Below, in pieces: positions 54,101 through 64,000 of a stretch of DNA of 64,000 nt. The notes beneath the pieces are model-generated. The model saw only the letters and a list, made by a program, of their open reading frames with translations. It did not search any database and had not been told where the DNA came from. Both the position numbers and the translations under genes were made by a program. This stretch comes from Myrica gale (Eukaryota; Streptophyta; Magnoliopsida; Fagales; Myricaceae): assembly GCA_963930655.1 (NCBI GenBank), contig OZ005599.1, forward strand, positions 30,436,724 to 30,500,723. Direction: 5' to 3'. Each line of letters begins with the position of its first letter. The first letter of the stretch is position 1.

Positions 54101-55199
54101 GACAAATTGCTCCAAAATCTATTTTATAAACCAGTAATTAGTTAGCTACTCTAATTAATTTTCCTGTATTTTTGTCACTAATTCTCTTCATTGAGATGAA
54201 TATTGTAATATACGAGAAATATTTTCTCACGCCAGCGCAAATATATCAAATCTTGATTAGACTCAATTCACTCCATCTGACATATGCAATTTGACAATTA
54301 ATACGTACGGATTATCCGGCAACCTGATATTTCTGGCCTAGCTAATTGGCTTAATTAGTGCTCTGACACATGCTCCCACTCTTAAATAATCTTAATTAGA
54401 CCACCTCCAAATCAAGACCTTAAATCTTCCTTAAATATTACTCTTTCACTTCTTCTGCGGCAATATGATTAAGAAACAGCCTCATGTCCCAACTAATTAA
54501 AAGATACGGGTTTTTGGTTGTCTTTGAACCCACTAAGTACGTCCCATGATTTTCCTGCTGGTGTATACGTACGCACATTGATGAATTTAACAGACGGTGG
54601 TCATGATGAGCATTTTTCTTCTCCATCATACTGCTAATTGCTAAGGATAGATTAAGGTAGGACAGACTTTGAGGAAGATGGACAATATTAATATCCCAAC
54701 AATGGATAATGGAATATGCGGCCAATTATTCGGAGGATGGTACCTTCAATTATATTAATGGACAACATAATATCTATAAGCTTTGGACGTAAACATATTG
54801 ACTAAAAAGCTTTCTAGAATAAGTATTTGTATATGGGAATTAATTAATGACGCAGTTTTCGTATATTAATTGCAAATTTTGCAAGTGTCTAAATTAACAT
54901 GTAGGCATATATATAGCCTAGTTTCAGTGACCCTAGCTTGACGCATGCATGATGCTGCTTAGTAATGATAGGCATAAAAACAAGAAAAGGTAATGGAGGA
55001 GGGTCTGGTCATAGAAACCGAAAGTAATGAAAATTGATATTTTGTTATAAATCACACTTAGTACTGCAGCTTGCAGGAAAAAGAAAACAAAAACTGATTA
55101 TTAGTGTATGTGATCCTACGTGAATTCTGTGTCATGGCACTCCGGCCCTACTTTTTGTAAACCGAAAAAAGTGTTAAACTTTTGGAAAATGCAGCCACC
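51111..55199. other. AT-rich spacer, no supported gene
   Basis: Long stretches of low complexity, a (CT)n tract near 51770-51784 and many A/T runs. A TATATAAG at 54006-54013 precedes an ATG at 54053 that opens a frame of only 13 codons. Open frames at 51946-52416 and 54438-54725 lack recognisable motifs. The last part should include the promoter of the CEP-like gene. Confidence 0.4.
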
Positions 55200-55559
55200 A
55201 TGATGAGGTCCTATACATATATAATTCTAATTGGTGTGGACCTCCTTTTAACCATTGTTTTGCTGCTTTATCTGATACCTAGCTTCTTAGATCGCGGAAT
55301 GGCTAGGAGGGAGTTTAAGGCCGTTGTTGTTCTAATTGTGTTCGTTGTTCTGTCCTTGACGATCCAAAGGATTACAGCAGCAATGAGGTATAGCAAAGTT
55401 TGTAGTCCAGGCCGGTGCCATTTGGATGTGAAGGGAAACCAGAAACCTGATGATCTTGATATCGAAGATGATCCAGGCCGAGATGATGCTGCAGGTGACG
55501 ACGATTACGATTTTTACAGAAAGCATGGCGATATTCCTAGTCCTGGAATTGGTCACTGA
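55200..55559 (+). CDS. CEP-like peptide precursor (CEP14/CEP15 type)
   Basis: Single-exon frame of 119 residues starting at an ATG in GCCACCATG context; a second ATG follows directly. Two hydrophobic segments (about residues 6-28 and 40-57) lie at the N terminus, then a short Cys-containing loop (VCSPGRCHLDV), an acidic Asp-rich region, and the exact C terminus FYRKHGDIPSPGIGH. A tail of SPG(I/V)GH at the end of a precursor is the mark of CEP peptides; the shorter IPSPGIGH form fits the divergent CEP13-15 group. CEPs act as secreted signals for nitrogen demand and root growth. From memory, Arabidopsis CEP15 (At2g40530) also neighbours KT2 (At2g40540), as here. The second hydrophobic segment is unusual for a cleaved secretory precursor. 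PIP-like peptides, which also end GxGH, are the alternative. Confidence 0.75.
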   Translation: MMRSYTYIILIGVDLLLTIVLLLYLIPSFLDRGMARREFKAVVVLIVFVVLSLTIQRITAAMRYSKVCSPGRCHLDVKGNQKPDDLDIEDDPGRDDAAGDDDYDFYRKHGDIPSPGIGH

Positions 55560-56340
55560 ATTAGTGAGTGTTCGGTCCCTTCAATTCTCTGTTTTTAATA
55601 CATGGTATGTATACTTTTTTCACCACCTTGATTCTGTTTTCCACCGATCTGGTTTCCACGTACGTAATATCATGTTCTTGTTGCAGTCGTTGTTTCTTCT
55701 TGCCTCTAGCAGTGCCTGATCACATCATCTGAACAGCCATGCTTTAGCCTGAATACGTAGTGTTATGCGTAAGATTTGCTTTGCTGATAAATAATGTACC
55801 AGCAAATACGAAAATATATATAGAGGGGATTGTATTCCTCTGTTAAAGCACGAGATTAATCTCTTTTGAGAATTCAAACGCTACAGAATCTGGACAAAAG
55901 TGGTGGAGTTTTTGGTAGCAATTAGTTACCTCTACCATATTGGTTCATCTGTTTCCAAAGCCATGAAAATCGGGACCTCATGATGTAATGTACAACGTCT
56001 GTATTCTGAGTTTGTACCGTAAGTCTTCATCATTTGCACTGCTCTTTTTGGGCTAAGCTTCCCCATATTGGGTTGAACTGAGCCCACCTGGTTGTTGCCC
56101 TCTCTCTTGGTTCCAAGCCTGTAAGTCGTTGGGAGGGCCTAGAGAGGCCTCGTTATGTTAGTCTGACAAAATTTTGCTAATGGGCTATTGACAATTAAGC
56201 TATTTAATAGGCCACCAATTCACGGATTGCAGGACCCAGGAAAAAACAAAATCTACCGAGTTCGACAGTCGACACTAATCGTAGACAGGATACATTGATG
56301 CCAGAATCTACAGACTACATGTATACTTTTGGCAAGATAA

Positions 56341-56372
56341 GGGCTAGGGCTAGGGCTAGGGCTAGGGCTAGG
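56341..56372. repeat. (GGGCTA)n microsatellite, about five units
   Basis: Perfect hexamer repeat. It resembles a telomere variant but is not the plant TTTAGGG unit. Confidence 0.9.
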
Positions 56373-57004
56373 AGTTGATAGAGATATGCTTTCAAGATTT
56401 GAATAAAGACCCACTCTAATAATTGAACACGTGGGATGTTTTTTTTTAGTTACATAGGAGACATGACCCGTTGGGATTTAAAACTTTATATAAACCATTT
56501 TCAGCCAAACACTGCCTAAATAACTAATTGATGGAAAAATTATGCATTTAATCGTTTAATTGATAGCTTGAGCTTAGGGGAAGCCTATCATAGAGGGCGG
56601 AGGCTAACAAATCCCCGCAGGTCGCACCTAACACTTGGTTGCCTTTAGGCTTTAGATGAGTGATAACAAAGTAATAGCCGCCTAATTTGAACTTTTTGTG
56701 CTTTTGGTTCTATGCACAGTGACGTTTAGGCATTTCCCACTGCCGAAGAAATAACCGTATGCTTAAGTAGTTAGTGGAAATCCCGAGACTAGCTCACCTA
56801 TGCTGCATGTTCTCGAACTTTCTCTTTCGATAAATACAAACTATTAGCCCACGCAAGTAGGGTGGAGACTAACCCATACCATAGGCTTAGATTAGGAGTA
56901 ATGTCCCAAAACTATAGGGTTGGCCCGGGTCTTTATTGAAGTTGGAATTCGGAACACCCAGACCAACCATTCCATCTGCCTTTTTTATCTTATAGTTTTT
57001 TTTA

Positions 57005-57384
57005 TTAAATACACTTTACCCCTTATTTTTAAAGTCATTTACACTTTTACACCCTAATATATTATTTTTGACACATTAAACATTTTAACTTATACATTTT
57101 TTCAATTTGGGCCCGTATTCAAATTGTCCGTCAATTTTGCGATTTCAATCAAAATGTGGAGTGCAATGTGTAAAAACCCCCCAAAAATAAAGAGACAATG
57201 TGTAAATACTCATAAAGATAAATGAGTCCATGTGTAAAACATTTGATGGAATCCGTCTAAATTGACCGACAATTTGGGTACGAGTCCAAATTGAAAAAAT
57301 GTGTAACTTTATGGATCGTAAAAAATAATACATCAGAGTGTAAAGTATAAATGACTCTAAAAATAAGGGAGAAAATATATTTAA
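57005..57384. mobile_element. Foldback MITE
   Basis: Both halves are imperfect inverted repeats over about 130 bases: CCCTTATTTTTA(A/G)AGTCATTTA and CATTTTTTCAATTTGG recur in reverse orientation. No transposase. Ends are approximate; TTAA-like sequence lies at both, so a TA or TTAA target is possible. Confidence 0.8.
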
Positions 57385-59625
57385 CTTTTTTTTTACCTGA
57401 TGAACAACGGTTTCCATCTTCTTCAAATTCCTGGAGAATTTCTCACTGATTGGTTTTTAAAATTTTAAAAAACAACAATTGAATTTAAGATTATACATCT
57501 ATTAGCTTATGCATTAAGTATGATTTTCTAAGATTTGGGAAAATAGTTTTACGTTGTAGAAAATATAAATGAGCGAAAGATACAGGAATCAAGAATCCAT
57601 GGTCAATCCAGAAAAGAAACAACGCCATTGAAAAAGGAAAGAAAGATTACAAGACATGCGAGAATCCGGGTCATGTGAATTATATTCATATTTTGTAGTC
57701 GCCGGGAATCAATATCCCTTTTGACCAATCCACCGTGGCTGTTGATACTTTTTCCATTAAAAAATATTTACTTCTATCGTCTTTACCGATCGACATTTGC
57801 CATTGTCGGCAGGTGCAAGAGTAGATATTCCTTCTATACGAAGTTCATTTTTGTGTTTGTGTTGTAAAATGTTGGGTATGAGAATATGTGTTGGTATTGG
57901 GTTTAGTGAAAAGGTGAAGAGAGAGGTAATTTTTTATAATTTTTGTAATTTTTTATATTTTTTTATGGGAGAGAGAGAGATTATATAGGAGTATTTTATT
58001 AGGAGAGAGATAAAATGTTGAGGATAATTGAGAGTGCAAACGCAGCCAAATTGGCCACTCCACCGTCGTAAACCAAAAGCTCAAAACATAAAACGACACC
58101 TCACGCTTAATATCAACATGCTTCTATTTTAAGTAAACGAGGCCCAGTGCCAGTGGGAGATGGAATGCGGAAGAAGCTTTATCTGAGCGCTGATGGATGA
58201 TGCGTCAAAGGGGTCAGAGAAAAACTGGCGCTTTGTACTTTTGGTGTCAAGGGCACGTTCGGCTCGTCTTGTCGTTTTCAAACCGTCCTCTGTGATCCAC
58301 ATGGTTTTGCGTATTAAGATATTCCTTAATCTCCCTGGTCTTTATCATTCTTTGAGAGCTCTTTATTCTTCAGTTATGCAATTTTCTGGAAGTTCATAAG
58401 CTTTGGTATAGTTTTCGGACACAGGATTGTGCTCTCTTTTAGTATTTGATGAAGCTCGTTTTTAGTCTTCTTTTCATCATCACAATGCATTTATAGTTTC
58501 TTTAATCTCATTTGGTAACCTAAGTTGCTAGCATTTTTATTATTATGTTTGTTATAAAAAAAATTGACCCCATAAGCATTAGAAGGCAAAAGAGAATGAA
58601 GTGTTTCAGCAGGTAGGTGAAGATATGGAATATGATATCGGCTTACCAGGGCAAACAAATAAAGAAAGATGATGTGTGAGAGAGGAAGAGATACCCTGGC
58701 GCCTGGGGGGGGGGGGGGGGGGGAGCGTGTGCATAGAGTAATTGGATGGTCCTTGAAATCAGCTTTATTTTCGCGGACACTAGTTGGTGTGATTGTGTTG
58801 TATATGTAAAAAAAAAAAAATAACTGTCGTTGAATCATGTGATTCTGCCTTTTCGTTGCCATCACTTAACTTATTCCTTTTTGTTCTGATTTCCCCGTGA
58901 AAAATGTTTCACTTTCTGCATATGCGTTATAGCATACACTTTTCGTTCGGAATTTCCAGTTGTTTGTATCATCTTCTTCCTTTACGCGTTACCTGTGTTC
59001 AAGGTATAACCTTTCGTGCTAAACTAGTTGTCTCGACTGAAGGGCCAGAAATCGTAAAACATTAGGTATTTGTTTCTTCCCCTTTTGTTAACTTGAAAAG
59101 ATGATAAGCAGAAAATAAAAAGAACAAGAGATGAAAAATAAAGTGCAGACCTATTGATGAGGACCCTACTACATTAATGAGACTGGCTGAATAATTCTGG
59201 GGTAGTTGAGCTTCAATCATTTTCCTGTTACAGTTTCACCCCTAGTTGTTGGGTTACTTCTTTTCGAGTTTTCTTGCTTTTCGGGCTTTGGTGTTAATTT
59301 CTCCCCTTTTTCCTTTCCTTTTGAGTTTTTACTGGAGTTTTGTAAGTACTCTGCCCTTTGTTCTGTACTATTGAAGAGGGCGATAAGAAGTATGGATGTC
59401 ATGTGGATCTATTGAAAAGTGGGTTAATGAGTCCTTTTATCTCCTCCATTTTCGCGAGTAGAGTAGAGAGCTGGATGGCTGTCCTTGGAAGTGTCAAACT
59501 GAAGTTCCTCATTTTATGTTTCTTAAAAACTTGATTGTATTTGTGCGCACCATTTCAACTTCTATTTTTCCTAGTGCAGAACTGCGGCTATCTTTGCTCA
59601 ACATTATAACTTGACGGTGACAAAT

Positions 59626-62600
59626 ATGGATCTCGACTTCGGAAAGCGTCGGAGCATTTCAAAGGTTAGTGCAGTCTCTTTCTGAGCCTATTTTCCGCGG
59701 GTTCTGAACCGAACTTTCAAATGTTCAGAAGCCTTAATTTTAGAACATAGAACTTCTTGCTATTTCCCTTTCAAAATCAGTGTTCTTTTCTCCCCCTTTC
59801 CACGGGGTGGGGGGCACTCTAGTTCCTTTCTTCTTTCTTCTTCTGGGCTGATAACGTAATATATAGAACGTTATTCGCTTAATTGCATTGCAGAAGGAGT
59901 CTTGGAGGACTATCCTGCTCTTGGCCTATCAAAGCCTTGGGGTTGTATACGGGGACTTGAGTATTTCCCCCTTATATGTCTACAAAAGTACATTTGCAGA
60001 AGACATTCAACATTCAGAGACCAACGAAGAGATCTATGGTGTTCTTTCTTTTGTCTTCTGGACTCTTACTTTAATCCCTCTGTTCAAGTATGTCTTTATA
60101 GTCCTTCGAGCTGATGACAACGGAGAGGGTGAGTTCCAGAACAAATGAGCTATATCTGTTTCACCTAGTATCTAGATGTAAGTTTTCATGCATGATTTTG
60201 CAGGCGGTACTTTTGCCCTGTATTCGTTGATATGTAGACATGCAAAAGTAAGCCTTCTTCCCAACCGACAAGTCGTGGATGAAGCACTCTCTACATATAA
60301 ACTGGAACACCCACCAGAGAAGAAGAAGAGTTCGAAGGTGAAGTTGTTGCTTGAGAAGTACAAGGCCTTGCGCACTGCTCTGCTAATTTTGGTTCTTCTT
60401 GGCACTTGTATGGTGATTGGAGACGGAATACTGACTCCAGCCATTTCAGGTAGCTTTCTGGTTATGAATGTACTATATGACATTTCCTCATAGGTTGCTG
60501 ACCAGCTAATTGTGCGGTTTTTTTGTAGTTTTCTCTGCGGTGTCTGGCCTTGAGTTATCCATGTCCAAGGAGCACCACCAATGTAAGCTTACCGGCTTCT
60601 TCTCTTGCATATCGTATTCTGCCTGTTCAATCACAGTAATCCGACATGAGAATCTGCTTCTCCCCTCCCCTCCTCTCCTGTAATAAATGGTCCTAACTGT
60701 TTCAGTAATATGAACTGTGGTGCATGGTTGGGAGAGAGATAAAAGTCGTGGGTAGATTGGGGATGGGGATGTGGGTATGCTTGTGAGAGTCCAGTTGCTT
60801 AATTTATTCTCTCGTCTACTGTAATTGTATCTTTTGTGTGGGTGTGGTTTGGGGGGGGGGGTGTGGGTTGGGGTTAAGTACCGTAAAAAACTTTGATTAT
60901 ACTGATGTCTGCATATTTTTTCTTGTTGAAATAACACAGCATATGCGAAACAGTTAGGAGCTATCTGTTTTTGTCATTCGTGGGGGATATTTGGATAGGG
61001 GATCCACTTTGTGGTTATTATCTTGTGAACTTATAAAAAAAAATCTTGTGAACTATAGCTATTTGGCCCAAAATGCAAGGACCATCCAAATTGCTCAAGT
61101 TGTGGCTGGGATGGTCATATCCTGCTCTGTGGTTTGTCCTACCTAGTTTACTTTTATATTGCAGTAGATCTACATTATTAGCTTTGATACGCCTTTTAAG
61201 ATTACGATGATCTCCAAACTGGTTACATCTTTATCTCATCACAATACTATGCTCTACCAGTAAAAAAGAATAGTATCACTAGCATGTGATTCCAAATTGT
61301 GTTTATAAACTAGAAACGTTTGTATCTGTGAATAAATGGAGATATTTTATGTCAGCAGTTGTGGTGAGTCTGCAATGTGTTCAATGTGATTTGTTTTTTT
61401 GTGCAATGGCTTTCTATACGTGTAAACACATTACAGGACGTAATAAACTGAGATCCTACTAAGGGAATTTCTATTCTTTGTCATCAGCAAATTGTTGTAA
61501 TTTGTTGTAATTGTCCATGAACCTATTGAAAATGTGGCATTTTGACGTGTTTTGTTGCCTATTTCTGTCCAGTTCGCAGGACGCTTTTAATATACAATGT
61601 AATCTAATGAGACAGAAATAGATTTGATTAAGTTAATATGTAGAGTTATGTAAATTGCAGGTTTTGCTTTATTGATTATCTTTACATTTTATGCTATGAT
61701 ATCATCTGCAGATGCGGTGGTTCCAATAACTTGCTTCATACTAGTATGCCTATTTGCTCTTCAACACTATGGCACGCATCGGGTTGGGTTTTTCTTTGCG
61801 CCAGTTGTGTTGACATGGCTACTATGCATCAGCGCCCTCGGCTTATACAATATAATCCACTGGAATCCACATGTCTATGAAGCTCTTTCTCCATATTACA
61901 TGTTCAAATTCTTGAAGAAGACAAAGATAAGTGGATGGATGTCTTTGGGTGGAATACTCTTGTGTATAACAGGTGAATATGGATTCTCATGTATTGTCAT
62001 GTTGTTTGTCCTGCATGTCCTAGTTCTAGATGATGTCTATGGTTCCAACCACTAATAAGTGTCGAGAGTCCAACAAAATTTTAAGGCCTTCAACGCAACA
62101 CATGCAATGCAAGCTCTGCTGTTGTTTGTGCCTGTCTGATATTCAAACGGCAATTGACACTAGTACACCCAGTAATGCTAAAAGTTGTCCTTCATTTTCT
62201 GGGTAGAATATATCCTATTTAAGATGAAGACATATTAAACTAAATGAAGCATCAAAATCTTGTTGGCACTTTGCAGTGTCGGGAGCTGTCTGTTATCATT
62301 ACAGAGGAAATTACTCGTTTGACAAATATGTTTGTAAAGTCAAGGTTACTGGTCTGAATTTTTCCCTCCCGCACCCCTTGGGGATACTCTTTCGAAATTT
62401 CTTAAAAAACTTTTTCATTAAGATGAGGTTCAGTTTATAGTATATTTACTGCATCTAGTTAAGTCAATAATATGCTCGACTGATCATGCAGGCTCAGAGG
62501 CAATGTTTGCTGATCTTGGCCACTTCTCATATGCAGCAATTCAGGTGATGCTAACCATTTTTTTTTATTTCTTTTGACAATTATTTCATTCAAGTTTGGT

Positions 62601-64000
62601 TCCTAGTACTGTTTTCTCAACCTATGGCAATGGTCTAGCTTGCCTAAGTAACAGGAGTCTAGTTACTCGTCTTCTCACAGGTTGCTTTCACTAACTAAAC
62701 CTCTTCTCACAGATTGCTTTCACCGTTCTGGTTTATCCCGCACTTATATTGGCGTACATGGGTCAAGCTGCATACTTATCAAAGCATCACCAAAGCAACC
62801 ACAGGATCAGTTTTTACGTCTCAGTTCCAGGTATAGCTAAGTCATTCTTGCATTTCAAAGGCAAAGAGGTTCAGTTAGTGAGCAACAACTTCGATTGACA
62901 ATGTAAAGGTTTTGGGTACAGAAAATGTAAGGTGGCCGGTTTTTGTTCTTGCCATCCTTGCTTCTGTTGTGGGAAGCCAAGCAATCATCAGCGGGACATT
63001 CTCTATCATAAACCAGAGCCAATCACTTGGTTGCTTCCCTAGAGTCAAGGTGATTCACACCTCAGACAAGATACATGGCCAGATTTATATCCCTGAGATC
63101 AATTGGTTGCTTATGATCCTCTGCATTGCCGTGACTATTGGATTTAGAGATACAAAACACATGGGGAATGCATCAGGTATTTTATACCCTCGTATCCTTC
63201 TTAGGGTGGGTTTGTGTTGTTAAAATTTTGTGAAATTTTGGTTGGCAAACGGACCCTTACTAGGATCGTAACATCCTGGAAAATCTTTTCAATATTTGCT
63301 TTCTATGAACCATTAGAGAGATATGCTCAAAGATGGTCTCTGCCATGATAAAGAACATGGACACCGGTTATTGAGATCTCTGCACAAAACCTAGCAACAT
63401 ATTCATTAACTGTCAGGCTTTTGGGTACACTCAACTGATATTTGGGTCAAATAGAAGGGACAACTTTATTATAAGAAGTTGCGATACTTTATATAATGAC
63501 ATTTGATTTTATTTCTGCAGGGTTAGCAGTGATGACGGTGATGCTAGTGACTACGTGCCTCACTTCATTGGTTATTATCCTTTGTTGGCACAAGCCCCCT
63601 CTCATAGCTATTTCGTTCCTACTCTTTTTTGGCTCTATTGAATTACTCTATTTCTCAGCTTCGCTCACCAAGTTTAGAGAGGGTGCCTGGCTCCCCATAC
63701 TTCTAGCCCTTTTCCTTATGACTATCATGTTCGTGTGGCACTATGCAACCATCAAGAAATACGAGTACGACCTTCACAACAAGGTTTCCTTAGAATGGCT
63801 GTTAGCCTTAGGTCCAAGCTTGGGAATTGCTCGAGTTCCTGGAATTGGCCTAGTGTTTACAGATCTCACCTCTGGCATTCCAGCTAACTTCTCCCGCTTT
63901 GTCACTAATCTCCCTGCCTTCCACTGCATCCTTGTCTTTGTATGTATAAAATCAGTACCAGTCCCTCATGTGCCCCCTGCTGAGAGATATCTCGTGGGCC
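59626..64000 (+). CDS. KUP2: Potassium transporter KUP2/KT2 type (HAK/KUP/KT family), 3' end cut by window
   Basis: Nine exons are visible: 59626-59664, 59894-60128, 60204-60449, 60529-60582, 61712-61972, 62492-62544, 62713-62830, 62922-63176 and 63521 to the window end, still open. All join in frame. The product tracks Arabidopsis KT2/KUP2 closely: [33 protein letters not shown] with the GVVYGD signature, [35 protein letters not shown], and [15 protein letters not shown]. About 606 of roughly 790 residues are present; the missing part is the rest of the cytosolic C terminus. The family moves K+ with H+ across plasma membrane or tonoplast; KUP2 clade members influence cell expansion and osmotic responses. 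Intron 6 ends in a duplicated splice acceptor and intron 8 carries a tiny MITE. It follows the CEP-like gene on the same strand. Confidence 0.96.
62671..62723 (+). repeat. Duplicated 3' splice site in KUP2 intron 6
   Basis: A 21-base unit CTTCTCACAG(G/A)TTGCTTTCAC occurs at 62671-62691 and 62703-62723. The second copy is the acceptor that keeps the frame. Using the first would add 32 bases and meet a TAA within six codons. Confidence 0.9.
63201..63259. mobile_element. Tiny PIF/Harbinger-type MITE relic in KUP2 intron 8
   Basis: TTA at 63201-63203 and 63257-63259 flank a 53-base insert with inverted ends GGGTGGGTTTG and CAAACGGACCC. A TTA target duplication and GGG... ends fit Tourist-like elements. 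Confidence 0.65.

Larger units (their letters stand above)
55560..59625. other. Spacer and leader region of the KUP2 gene
   Basis: Contains a (GGGCTA)n array at 56341-56372, a foldback element at about 57005-57384, and a 19-G run at 58705-58723. The last 1.5 kb is probably KUP2 promoter and leader, possibly with a leader intron. Open frames around 58193-58399 and 58491-58865 are not supported. Confidence 0.45.

Noticed and set aside
54438-54725. 95-codon frame on the - strand as a fourth peptide gene
   Set aside because: No signal peptide and no conserved C-terminal motif.
56341-56372. Interstitial telomere
   Set aside because: The unit is GGGCTA, not TTTAGGG, and only about five copies are present.

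Overview
The window is nuclear DNA of a flowering plant, most likely a woody eudicot (rosid). The genes are split by GT-AG introns, the spacers are AT-rich, and the protein sequences match eudicot families closely. Two young-looking LTR retrotransposons and several MITE-like foldback elements sit between and inside genes. I cannot name the species from sequence alone.

Layout, left to right: (1) 1.0-4.7 kb, + strand, a seven-exon UDP-xylose transporter (UXT), convergent with (2) 5.3-6.7 kb, - strand, a MATE/DTX transporter whose first coding exon I could not place. (3) 6.7-13.2 kb, mostly gene-free, ending in a foldback MITE just upstream of (4) 13.2-16.1 kb, + strand, mitochondrial Mn superoxide dismutase in six exons. 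(5) 17.5-19.5 kb, + strand, 40S ribosomal protein S26 with TATA box and telo-box. (6) 20.5-22.7 kb, - strand, a six-exon TRM1-type tRNA guanosine-26 dimethyltransferase. (7) 23.1-28.7 kb, + strand, a Ty1/copia element. (8) 30.9-40.4 kb, + strand, a PAP/OAS1-type nucleotidyltransferase gene that is decaying and carries (9) a Ty3/gypsy chromovirus (31.6-37.1 kb, - strand) inside its first recognisable intron. (10) 40.8-46.0 kb, - strand, a 15-exon alpha-galactosidase. (11) 48.1-50.6 kb, - strand, a tandem pair of small secreted-peptide precursors resembling IDA-like peptides. (12) 55.2-55.6 kb, + strand, a small precursor ending in a CEP-like SPGIGH tail. (13) 59.6 kb to the window end, + strand, a KUP2/KT2-type potassium transporter, cut by the window edge.

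From memory of the Arabidopsis map, the order SOD - RPS26 - TRM1 - nucleotidyltransferase - alpha-galactosidase matches At3g56350 down to At3g56310. The order RPS26 - nucleotidyltransferase - CEP15 - KT2 matches At2g40510 to At2g40540. The window would then hold, in one piece, a gene order that Arabidopsis split between two duplicated segments. The nucleotidyltransferase is the one member visibly being lost here.

The genes are neighbours by ancestry and do not form one pathway: sugar-nucleotide, organic solute and K+ transport, superoxide removal, translation, tRNA modification, galactoside hydrolysis and peptide signalling. I see no CRISPR array, rRNA gene or convincing tRNA gene. The most unusual part is 48-56 kb, where three small peptide-hormone-like genes of two families lie within 7.5 kb. 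Exon boundaries were read by hand from splice sites, reading frame and remembered homologues; no alignment or transcript data were available.
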